This document shows positions 5,414-13,025 of a stretch of 13,634 nucleotides of DNA, in pieces. This DNA is from Burkholderiaceae bacterium (GTDB lineage: Bacteria; Pseudomonadota; Gammaproteobacteria; Burkholderiales; Burkholderiaceae), in contig JAKONL010000455.1 in assembly GCA_022701965.1 (NCBI GenBank), positions 1 through 13,634 on the forward strand. Direction: 5' to 3'. A program made the translations under genes and the position numbers. The number at the start of each line of letters is the position of its first letter. Position 1 is the stretch's first letter. The notes beneath the pieces were generated by a model. It did no database searches. It was not told the DNA's origin and worked only from the letters and a program-made list of their open reading frames with translations.

Positions 5414-8400
5414 GTGACTACTACAAGAACAGCATTCTTTCTGGGCGCATCACTGATGACCTTTGCGACGGCCGACGCGGCGGCGCTGCAGGTCGTCGGC
5501 CTGACGCCGCAGGGCGAGGTTTCGAGGGTCCGGCAGGTGGTCGCGAAGTTCGACGGAGCGGCCGTGAATTTCGGCGATCCGAAGGCGCCGGCGCCTTTCA
5601 CGGTGTCCTGCGACGACGCGCGCGCCGGCAAGGGCACGGCACGCTGGACGGGCGAGCGGCAGTGGGTGTTCGATTTCGAGAACGACCTGCCTCCCGGCGT
5701 GCGCTGCACCGTGGACCGGGCGCCCGGTTTCAAATCGCCCACTGGAGAGGAAGTGAAGGCGCCGCAACGCCAGACGTTCACGACCGGCGGGCCCTTCGTG
5801 CGCAGCATCCGGCCGGGCGGCGGGCGCATCGACGAGACGCAATCCTTCGTGCTCGAGCTCAACGGCCCGGCCACGCTCGCGAGCCTGCGCGAGAACGTCT
5901 GGTGCGCGGCCGACGGCGTCGGAGAACGCATCCCGGTGCGGCCGATCGAGGGCGCCGAGCGCGACGCGCTGCTCGCGGCGGTCGATCGCGAGAAGGCCGC
6001 GCGCGCCGCGCCGCTGAATTTCGCGACCCTGCAATGCAACCGCACGCTGACCGCCGGCAGCCGGCTGCAGCTGGTCTACGGCAAGGGCGTCGCGACGCCG
6101 TCGGGTATCGCCAACGGCGTGGAGAAGCGCTTCGTCTACACGGTTCGCGAGCCCTTCGCCGTGTCCTTCACCTGCGAACGCGAGAACGCCCAGGCCGCCT
6201 GCCTGCCGCTGCGGCCGATGGAATTGCGCTTCAGCGCGCCGGTGGCGCAGAAGCTCGCCGGGCAGATCCGGATCAAGGGCGGCGGCAAGACGCTGGAGCC
6301 GACGTCCGACGCAACGGGTGGGGGTGACGACGCCGTCGTCGATTCGCTGACCTTCGCGCCGCCCTTCGCCGCCGAGACGAAGTTCGCCATCGAACTGCCG
6401 CCGAAGTTCCAGGACGCCTCGGGCCGCGCGCTGGCCGCGCCCGAGAGCTTCCCGCTCGCCGTCGCGACCGGCGCGATGCCGCCGCTGGCCAAGTTCGCCG
6501 CCTCGCCCTTCGGCGTGATCGAACGCCTGGCCGAGCCCGACGGCGTGGCGATGATGCCGGTCACCGTGCGGCGGGTGGAGCCCGCGCTGCGCGTGCAGGC
6601 CTACAGCCCCGGCCGGGTCAGCGACATGACTCCGAAGACCGACGCGGAGATCATCGCCTGGCTGCGCAAGGTGCGGCGCTACGACACCTATTCGATCGAC
6701 CGCAGGACCGCCGCGCGCGACCTCGGCGGCGCCCTGCCCCCGGTCATCGACAAAGACCAGCGCGACCGCGTGCAGACGCGCATGCTGTCGCTGCTCGCCG
6801 GCCAGCGCGACGTGAGGACGCTCGACATGCCCAAGCCGTCCGAGAGCGGCGACACGCGTCCCTTCGAGGTCATCGGCGTGCCGCTCGCGCCGGGCTTCCA
6901 TGTGCTGGAGATCGCGTCGCAAAAGCTCGGCGACGCACTGCTCGACGAGCGCTACGGCGCCGGCCGCACGATGTACGTGCGCACCACGGCGCTGGCGACC
7001 AACCTGGCCGTGCATTTCAAGCTCGGGCGCGAGAACGCGCTGGCCTGGGTGACGACGCTCGACCGCGGCACGGTGGTGGCCAACGCGGCGGTGCGCGTAT
7101 CGGACTGCCGGGGCCGCGAGGTCGCGCGCGGCACGACCGACGCGAACGGCGTCGCGACGCTCGCGGGCGTCGCACCGGACGCGCCGGGCTGCGCACCCAC
7201 GGACGGCGAGGAAGACGGCGACTACGGCGCCAACGCCTATTTCGTCAGCGCCCGCGCCACGCTCACCGGCAAGGACGCGGGTAACGCGAAGGACGCCTCC
7301 CCCGTCGAGGACCTTGCCTTCACCTGGAGCGACTGGCAGCGCGGCATCGAGCCCTGGCGCTTCAACGTGCCGACCAGCCTGCAGGCCGAGCCCGACAGCG
7401 TGGCCCACACGGTGTTCGACCGCACGCTGCTGCGCGCCGGCGAGACGGTATCGATGAAGCACCTGCTGCGCAGCCAGACCGCCACCGGCTTCGGCCTGGT
7501 CGCCGAGCCGCCCGACACGCTGGTCGTCACCCACACCGGCAGCGGCCAGCAGTTCACGCAGCCGCTCGTGTGGCGCAGGACGGCGACCGGCGGGCAGAGC
7601 GCGGTCAACACCTTCGCGATTCCGCCGGCGGCCAAGCTCGGCGTCTACCAGGTCGCGCTGCGCCGGGGCAAGCCGGCGGGCGGCACCAGCGGCGGCGACG
7701 CCGAGGAAGACAGCGCCCGCAGCTACGACAGCGGCAGCTTCCGCGTCGAGGAATTTCGTCTGCCCGTGCTCGAAGGCCGTGTCGTGCCGAGCGACAAGGG
7801 CCCGCTGGTGGGCGTCACCGCCGTGCCGGCCGACGTGCAGATCAACTACGTCGCCGGAGGCGGCGCTGCCAACCTGCCGGTGCGCGTGTCGGCGATGGTG
7901 CGCGGCAAGACGCTGGACTTCGCCGACCACGACGGCTTCACGTTCTCGCCGCCGCGCAGGGACGACAGCGGCGGCGGCGCCGCCCCGGGTGCCGACGAGG
8001 ACGCTTCGGCATCCGCCGATACGCGCGTCGTCGCCGACAAGCTGCCCGTCGTGCTCGACCGCAACGGCGCCGGCAAGGTGACCGTCGACAAGATCCCGCT
8101 GGCCCGGGCGACGCCGCGCGAGCTGCTGCTGGAGGCGACCTATGCCGACCCGAACGGCGAGGTGCAGACCCTGCGCAGCACGCAGACGCTGTGGCCGGCC
8201 GCGGTGGTCGCCGGCCTCAAGACCGAAGGCTGGATATCGACCGGCAAGAAGCTGCGCTTCCAGGCGCTGGCGCTCGACGTCGCGGGCCGGCCCCAGGCCG
8301 GCGTCAGGCTGCAGGTCGACGCGGTGGCGCGCATCACGACCACCAGCCGCAAGCGCATGGTCGGCGGCTTCTATACCTACGACAACAAGACCGACGTGAA

Positions 8401-11400
8401 GCCGCTCGGCGGCATCTGCAGCGGCACCAGCGACGCGCGCGGCCTGCTGTCGTGCGAAGCCGACATGAAGGAAGCCGGCGAGGTCGAGCTGATCGCGACG
8501 GCGACCGACAAGGCGGGCCGCGAGAGCAAGGCCGCGAGTTCGGTCTACGTCACCCGGCAGGGCGAACTCTGGTTCGGCGGCGAGGACAACGACCGCATCG
8601 ACGTGCTCCCGGAAAAGAAGAACTACCAGCCCGGCGAGATCGCGAAGTTCCAGGTGCGCAGCCCGTTCCGCTTCTCGACCGCGCTGGTGTCGGTGGAACG
8701 CGAAGGCGTGCTGGAAACGCACGTGATGCGGCTCGACGGCCAGGACCCGACGGTGTCGCTGAAGGTGCGCCCCGAGTGGGGCCCGAACACCTACGTCAGC
8801 GTGCTGGCGCTGCGCGGACGGCTGCGCGACGTGCCCTGGTACAGCTTCTTCACCTGGGGCTTCAAGGCGCCGCGCGAATGGTGGACGGCGTTCTGGTACG
8901 ACGGCAGGGAATACGTCGCGCCGACCGCGCTGGTCGACCTCAGCAAGCCGGCCTACCGCTTCGGCGTGGCGGAGATCCGCGTCGGTACCGACGCGCACCG
9001 GATCGACGTCAAGGTGGCGAGCGACCAGCCGAGCTATCCGGTGCGCGGCAAGGCGCAGGTCACCGTGTCGGCGCGCCTGCCCGACGGCCGGCCGGCCGCC
9101 GGGGCCGAGGTCGCGCTCGCGGCGGTCGACCAGGCATTGCTCGAACTGCTGCCCAACGACAGCTGGAACCTGCTGCAGGCGATGCTCCAGCGGCGCAGCT
9201 GGGGCGTGTCAACGTCGACCGCGCAGATGGAGATCGTCGGGCGCCGGCACTACGGCAAGAAGGCCGTGCCGGCGGGCGGCGGCGGCGGCAAGGCGCAGAC
9301 GCGCGAGCTGCTCGATACGCTGCTGCTGTGGAACCCGGCGGTGGTCCTCGACGCCAACGGCCAGGCGACGATCACCGTGCCGCTCAACGACGCGCTGACC
9401 ACCTTCCGCATCGTTGCCGTGGCCGACGCCGGCACCGGCCTGTTCGGCACCGGGCAGACCACGATCCAGGCCACGCAGGACCTGCAGATCGTGAGCGGCC
9501 TGCCGCCGCTGGTGCGCGAGGGCGACCTGTTCCGCGCGCAGGTCACGTTGCGCAACACCACGCAGAAGGCGATGAAGGTGGAGGCGACGCCGCGCGCCAC
9601 CCTGCTGACGCTGGACGCGCAGACGGTCGACATCCCGGCCGGCGAATCGCGCGAGCTGGCCTGGAACGTCACCGCGCCCACGCAGCTCGCGCAGACGCGC
9701 GCAGAAGCCATCCTCTGGGAGATCGAGGCCCGGGACATTTCGGCCGGAAGCGGCGCGAAGGACGCCGCACGCGATGCGCTCAAGATGCGCCAGCGCATCG
9801 TGCCCGCCGTGCCCCTCACCGTGCAGCAGGGCACGCTGGTGCAGCTCGACGGCGCCTTCGCGCTCGACGTGGCGCCGCCCGCCGACGCCCTGCCCGAGAC
9901 CGGCGACAAGCGCGGCGGCCTGCGGATGTCGCTGCAGCCCCGGCTGGCCGACGGCATGCCCGGCGTGCGCGACTGGTTCGCCAACTATCCGTTCATCTGC
10001 CTGGAGCAGAAGACTAGCAAGTCGATCGGCCTGCGCGACGCGAAGCTCTGGCAGGGCGTGGTCGCGCAGATGCCCGGCTACCTCGACGGCGACGGGCTGG
10101 CGAGCTACTTTCCGCCGCGCGACGGCGAGGCCGACCGCGGCAGCGACACCCTCACCGCCTACCTGCTCGCGGCCACGCACGAGGCGTCCGCCATCGACCC
10201 GGCCTTCGCGCTGCCCGAGGACGTGCGCGCGCCGATGGAGGCCGGCCTGATCGCCTTCGTCGAAGGCCGCATCCAGCGCGAGTTCTGGAGCCCGCGCAAG
10301 GACCTCGACGTGCGAAAGCTCGCCGCGCTGGAGGCGCTGTCGCGCTACGGCAAGGCCCGCGGCAGCATGACGACGAGCATCGCGATCGCGCCCAACCAGT
10401 GGCCGACCGGCGCGGTCGTCGACTGGCTGCAGATCCTGCGACGCGTGGCCGACGTGCCGCAGCGCCAGCAGCGCCTCGAAGAGGCGGGCAACGTGCTGCG
10501 CGCGCGGCTCTCGTACCAGGGGACGAAGGTCGTCTTCAGCACCGAGCAGGACGACTACTGGTGGTGGCTGATGACCAGCGGCGACGTCAACACCGCGCGC
10601 CTGCTGCTCGCGGTGATGGACGACCCGGCCTGGAAGGACGACATCGGCAGGCTCGCGAGCGGCTTCATCGGCCGCCAGAAGAACGGCGCCTGGCAGACCA
10701 CCACGGCCAACCTCTGGGGCGGGCTGGCGATCGAGCGCTTCTCGAAGACGTTCGAGAGCGCGGCGGTCGCCGGGAACACCACGGCGACGCTGCGTCCCGC
10801 TGTGGCGCCATCGGGGGCGGCGACCGGCGGCGATGCGGCGGGGACTTCGGCGAGCGTCGACTGGCGCAAGGCCGACCACGCCATGTTCCTGCCGTGGAAG
10901 TCCACGGCCAGGCAGACGCTGAGCGTGGACCATGCCGGCACTGGCAAGCCGTGGCTCACGCTGCAGTCGATCGCGGCGGTGCAGCTGAAGGCGCCGTTCT
11001 CCGCCGGCTACGCGATCAGGAAGACCGTCGCCCCGGTCGAGCAGGCGGTGGCCGGCCGCTACACGCGCGGCGACGTGCTGCGCGTCACGCTCGAGGTGAA
11101 CGCGAGCGCCGACATGACCTGGGTGGTGATCACGGACCCGATCCCGGGCGGCGCGACCATCCTGGGCGGCGGCCTGGGCCGCGATTCGCAGATCGCGACG
11201 CAGGGCGAGAAGAAGAGCGGCGCCGGCTGGCCGGCTTTCGAGGAACGCGGCTTCGAGTCCTTCCGCAGCTACTACGAGTACCTGCCCAAGGGCACGGTGA
11301 AGATGGACTACACCGTGCGCCTGAACAACGTCGGCGACTTCGCCCTGCCGCCGAGCCGGGTCGAGGCGATGTACGCGCCCGAGATGTTCGGCGAGGCACC

Positions 11401-11437
11401 GAACGCGCGGGTGAAGGTCGAGGCGGCCGCGCGCTGA
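5414..11437 (+). CDS. Exported alpha-2-macroglobulin with CLEQ thioester (protease trap)
   Basis: A 2007-aa bacterial alpha-2-macroglobulin, expected to act in the periplasm by trapping proteases that cleave its bait region and covalently binding them through a thioester. GTG 5414 is chosen because AGGAGG lies 5 nt upstream and a signal peptide follows (TRTAFFLGASLMTFATADA); an in-frame GTG at 5342 gives no signal peptide. The usual module order is visible. MG-type beta domains precede an MG2-like segment near 665-690 (VFDRTLLRAGETVSMKHLLR). The conserved macroglobulin block after the bait position is at about 1303-1360 (LLLWNPAVVLDANGQATITV). The thioester is CLEQ at 1529-1532, and a receptor-binding-like C-terminal domain covers about 1883-2007. 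No lipobox cysteine follows the signal peptide, unlike E. coli YfhM, so the protein is probably soluble or otherwise tethered. Asp/Gly-rich inserts near 594-607, 755-774, 847-870 and 1797-1816 add length over YfhM (about 1650 aa). pbpC follows beyond one opposite-strand gene. Confidence 0.93.
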   Translation: MTTTRTAFFLGASLMTFATADAAALQVVGLTPQGEVSRVRQVVAKFDGAAVNFGDPKAPAPFTVSCDDARAGKGTARWTGERQWVFDFENDLPPGVRCTVDRAPGFKSPTGEEVKAPQRQTFTTGGPFVRSIRPGGGRIDETQSFVLELNGPATLASLRENVWCAADGVGERIPVRPIEGAERDALLAAVDREKAARAAPLNFATLQCNRTLTAGSRLQLVYGKGVATPSGIANGVEKRFVYTVREPFAVSFTCERENAQAACLPLRPMELRFSAPVAQKLAGQIRIKGGGKTLEPTSDATGGGDDAVVDSLTFAPPFAAETKFAIELPPKFQDASGRALAAPESFPLAVATGAMPPLAKFAASPFGVIERLAEPDGVAMMPVTVRRVEPALRVQAYSPGRVSDMTPKTDAEIIAWLRKVRRYDTYSIDRRTAARDLGGALPPVIDKDQRDRVQTRMLSLLAGQRDVRTLDMPKPSESGDTRPFEVIGVPLAPGFHVLEIASQKLGDALLDERYGAGRTMYVRTTALATNLAVHFKLGRENALAWVTTLDRGTVVANAAVRVSDCRGREVARGTTDANGVATLAGVAPDAPGCAPTDGEEDGDYGANAYFVSARATLTGKDAGNAKDASPVEDLAFTWSDWQRGIEPWRFNVPTSLQAEPDSVAHTVFDRTLLRAGETVSMKHLLRSQTATGFGLVAEPPDTLVVTHTGSGQQFTQPLVWRRTATGGQSAVNTFAIPPAAKLGVYQVALRRGKPAGGTSGGDAEEDSARSYDSGSFRVEEFRLPVLEGRVVPSDKGPLVGVTAVPADVQINYVAGGGAANLPVRVSAMVRGKTLDFADHDGFTFSPPRRDDSGGGAAPGADEDASASADTRVVADKLPVVLDRNGAGKVTVDKIPLARATPRELLLEATYADPNGEVQTLRSTQTLWPAAVVAGLKTEGWISTGKKLRFQALALDVAGRPQAGVRLQVDAVARITTTSRKRMVGGFYTYDNKTDVKPLGGICSGTSDARGLLSCEADMKEAGEVELIATATDKAGRESKAASSVYVTRQGELWFGGEDNDRIDVLPEKKNYQPGEIAKFQVRSPFRFSTALVSVEREGVLETHVMRLDGQDPTVSLKVRPEWGPNTYVSVLALRGRLRDVPWYSFFTWGFKAPREWWTAFWYDGREYVAPTALVDLSKPAYRFGVAEIRVGTDAHRIDVKVASDQPSYPVRGKAQVTVSARLPDGRPAAGAEVALAAVDQALLELLPNDSWNLLQAMLQRRSWGVSTSTAQMEIVGRRHYGKKAVPAGGGGGKAQTRELLDTLLLWNPAVVLDANGQATITVPLNDALTTFRIVAVADAGTGLFGTGQTTIQATQDLQIVSGLPPLVREGDLFRAQVTLRNTTQKAMKVEATPRATLLTLDAQTVDIPAGESRELAWNVTAPTQLAQTRAEAILWEIEARDISAGSGAKDAARDALKMRQRIVPAVPLTVQQGTLVQLDGAFALDVAPPADALPETGDKRGGLRMSLQPRLADGMPGVRDWFANYPFICLEQKTSKSIGLRDAKLWQGVVAQMPGYLDGDGLASYFPPRDGEADRGSDTLTAYLLAATHEASAIDPAFALPEDVRAPMEAGLIAFVEGRIQREFWSPRKDLDVRKLAALEALSRYGKARGSMTTSIAIAPNQWPTGAVVDWLQILRRVADVPQRQQRLEEAGNVLRARLSYQGTKVVFSTEQDDYWWWLMTSGDVNTARLLLAVMDDPAWKDDIGRLASGFIGRQKNGAWQTTTANLWGGLAIERFSKTFESAAVAGNTTATLRPAVAPSGAATGGDAAGTSASVDWRKADHAMFLPWKSTARQTLSVDHAGTGKPWLTLQSIAAVQLKAPFSAGYAIRKTVAPVEQAVAGRYTRGDVLRVTLEVNASADMTWVVITDPIPGGATILGGGLGRDSQIATQGEKKSGAGWPAFEERGFESFRSYYEYLPKGTVKMDYTVRLNNVGDFALPPSRVEAMYAPEMFGEAPNARVKVEAAAR
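9176..9319 (+). other. Putative bait region of the alpha-2-macroglobulin
   Basis: Residues about 1255-1302 form a flexible-looking stretch immediately before the LLLWNPAVV block. In animal macroglobulins the bait region precedes the equivalent conserved segment, so position supports the call. The stretch holds two Arg-Arg pairs (QRRSW, GRRHYGKK), a Lys-Lys, a Ser/Thr-rich patch and a five-glycine run, giving many sites for trypsin-like and other proteases. The boundaries are my estimate. Confidence 0.5.
9998..10009 (+). other. Thioester motif CLEQ of the alpha-2-macroglobulin
   Basis: Codons for Cys1529-Leu-Glu-Gln1532 lie within the context YPFICLEQKTSKSIGL. Cys and Gln form the internal thioester; CLEQ is the usual bacterial version of the eukaryotic CGEQ. 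The Tyr four residues before the Cys is kept, at the position reported to shield the thioester in the Salmonella protein. The motif separates this protein from the thioester-less YfaS-like class. Confidence 0.88.
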
Positions 11438-11448
11438 CGGCGACCTGC

Positions 11449-12885
11449 TCAGACGTCCCGCGCCGGCGGGTCGATGAGGTGTCGGGTCGGTTCGTTCATC
11501 TCGATCCCGGCGCCCGGGTCGCCCAGTTCCAGCGCCGTGTCCCGGCGGCCGATGCCCTGGATGCCTTCGGCCGCGGCCTGCGCCGCGGGCCCCGTTCCCA
11601 CCGCAGCGGTCGTCCACAGGGCGAAGACGGGTGCCGATGCGACGGTGTTCACGGCCTGGCCCACGAACTCGGTGGCCACGGGCCCGTAGCCGGCGTTCTC
11701 CATCGCGTGGGTGGCGGCGGACTTGGCTGCGGCCACGCCCGCGAAGCCGGCACCGAGCACACCGGTCTGGACCATCTGGGCCGGCTTGAAGAGACTCTGC
11801 ACGGCACCGACCGAATGGGTGGCCACGTCCAGCGGAAACCGCAGGGCGCGGACGCCGCCGTTCCTGAGCTGGGTGCCCCAGGTGGCGCTGTCGAGCTGCC
11901 TGTAGAGGCTCTCCCAGTTCCGCTGGCCGAAGAAGAGCGCCGGTCCTTCCTGGGCGTTCATCTGGTCGAACCTGCGCATCGCCATGTACGCGCCGGCGCC
12001 CGCCAGCGGACCGCCGGCCGCCGCGATCGTCGTGTCCGCCGTGGACTTCGCGGCCTTGCCCGCCGCGGCATAGACCGCGGGAACCGCCGCGGTGCGAACG
12101 GCGTTGCGCAGCGTGTAGGTCTGATAGGCGGCGCCCGTCTGCAATGCATGTTTCCAGAATGCGGGTGCCTTGTCTTCCAGCGCCTCGCGCATCACGTCCT
12201 CGAGCGAGGCGGCACCCGGCTTGAGCCATCGCGCGTTGTGCGTGCCCGTCGTGAGCAGGGAGGTCCCGGCGTTGTCGGCGACCGCGCTCTCGATCCCCGC
12301 CATCAGGCCGGTGCCTGAAGGCGATCCCTGGGCCGGCGCCGTCAGGGCCGCTGCCGTGTCGATCGCCACGGTCGCGCCGGCGAACGGCAGGGAATTGACC
12401 GCACCGGTGGTCGCGACGGCAAGCCAGTCGAACTGGTTCGCCTTCTCGACGTTGGCTGCGATGCGCTCGGCCGTGTGCTGCATGGCGACCAGCGCATCGG
12501 TACGCTGGCCGATCAGGTCCGCGAACGCCATCCGGTTGTCGTCGTTCACGTAGGGTTCGAAGTAGCCGCCGAGCATCGACTGGATCTGGCCGCGCTCGTC
12601 GATGGGTATCGCGACATTCGCGATGCCGGTCGCGGCGGACGATTCTGCCGGCCGGGTCCAGGCCGGTGCCTGATGGACGAAGCCGGTCTGCGGTGGTGGG
12701 GTCACGGACGGCCATTGCATGGGCGTGGGAACGGGCACGTTCGACACCGGTGCGGCTTGCTCGCGCGTGAAGGGCGGCGGCTGGTTCACCGCGGGCGATG
12801 TGAAGGCCGGCATGCCGGTGTTCGCCAGGAGGTGCGCGGCACTGCCGACGTTGCCTTGGGCGCTGGGAAGTATCGGGTCGTTCAT
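11449..12885 (-). CDS. Unrecognised Pro-rich/Ala-rich protein, cysteine-free, between a2m and pbpC
   Basis: A 478-aa protein I cannot assign to a family. The ATG at 12885 is chosen because AAGGAG (12890-12895) sits 4 nt upstream; a longer open frame to 13107 lacks such a site and would run over the pbpC start. Residues 1-80 are disordered-looking, with 17 prolines and many Ala, Ser, Thr and Gln, and there is no Lys before residue 148. There is no cysteine anywhere and no standard signal peptide. From about 95 the protein looks folded and helical (GQIQSMLGGYFEPYVNDDNRMAF). It has three Ala/Gly/Val-rich segments, about 155-186, 262-302 and 371-440, that could be amphipathic or membrane-inserting. 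A short acidic, Pro-containing tail ends it. This layout resembles proteins exported by specialised secretion systems (type III effectors or translocators), but Asp3 and only about 8% serine in the first 50 residues are against a simple type III signal. Its end is 11 bp from the convergent alpha-2-macroglobulin stop. Confidence 0.8.
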   Translation of the reverse strand: MNDPILPSAQGNVGSAAHLLANTGMPAFTSPAVNQPPPFTREQAAPVSNVPVPTPMQWPSVTPPPQTGFVHQAPAWTRPAESSAATGIANVAIPIDERGQIQSMLGGYFEPYVNDDNRMAFADLIGQRTDALVAMQHTAERIAANVEKANQFDWLAVATTGAVNSLPFAGATVAIDTAAALTAPAQGSPSGTGLMAGIESAVADNAGTSLLTTGTHNARWLKPGAASLEDVMREALEDKAPAFWKHALQTGAAYQTYTLRNAVRTAAVPAVYAAAGKAAKSTADTTIAAAGGPLAGAGAYMAMRRFDQMNAQEGPALFFGQRNWESLYRQLDSATWGTQLRNGGVRALRFPLDVATHSVGAVQSLFKPAQMVQTGVLGAGFAGVAAAKSAATHAMENAGYGPVATEFVGQAVNTVASAPVFALWTTAAVGTGPAAQAAAEGIQGIGRRDTALELGDPGAGIEMNEPTRHLIDPPARDV

Positions 12886-13025
12886 GTCTCTCCTTGTTTC
12901 TCGTTCGGCCGGCAGGAAGACGAAACCATCGTGTCGACCGGTCGCAACAACTCGAAATAAGCTGTCACCGGGAAAATATCCCCGCCGTTGCCGACGCAAT
13001 TTAGGAAACTTCCGAAAAGAAATTA
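12886..13025. promoter_or_regulatory. Divergent intergenic region with AT-rich core and small palindromes
   Basis: These 140 bp separate the divergent unrecognised gene and pbpC and must hold at least one promoter. The right half is the most AT-rich part of the window. Two small inverted repeats stand out: GGGA-N5-TCCC at 12970-12982, and GGAA-AC-TTCC at 13004-13013, 12 bp before the pbpC ATG. Both could be operators. On the minus strand TTGCGT followed 15 bp later by TATTTT is a weak promoter candidate. Nothing matches a consensus well enough to name a factor. Confidence 0.4.
12890..12895 (-). promoter_or_regulatory. Shine-Dalgarno fixing the start of the unrecognised gene
   Basis: AAGGAG on the minus strand with a 4-nt spacer to the ATG at 12885 is the only good ribosome binding site near the 5' end of this frame. 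It argues against the 74-codon longer open frame. Confidence 0.7.

Noticed and set aside
5450..8998. Long minus-strand open frame (over 1100 codons) antisense to the macroglobulin gene
   Set aside because: Composition is His/Arg/Ala-rich nonsense typical of the reverse of GC-rich genes, with no domain or start signal. The plus-strand frame has clear family motifs.
9209..12715. Long minus-strand open frame spanning the 3' half of the macroglobulin gene and most of the next gene
   Set aside because: It runs antisense to conserved macroglobulin domains and out of frame with the well-started minus-strand gene; the translation is low-complexity Arg/Gly/Ala.
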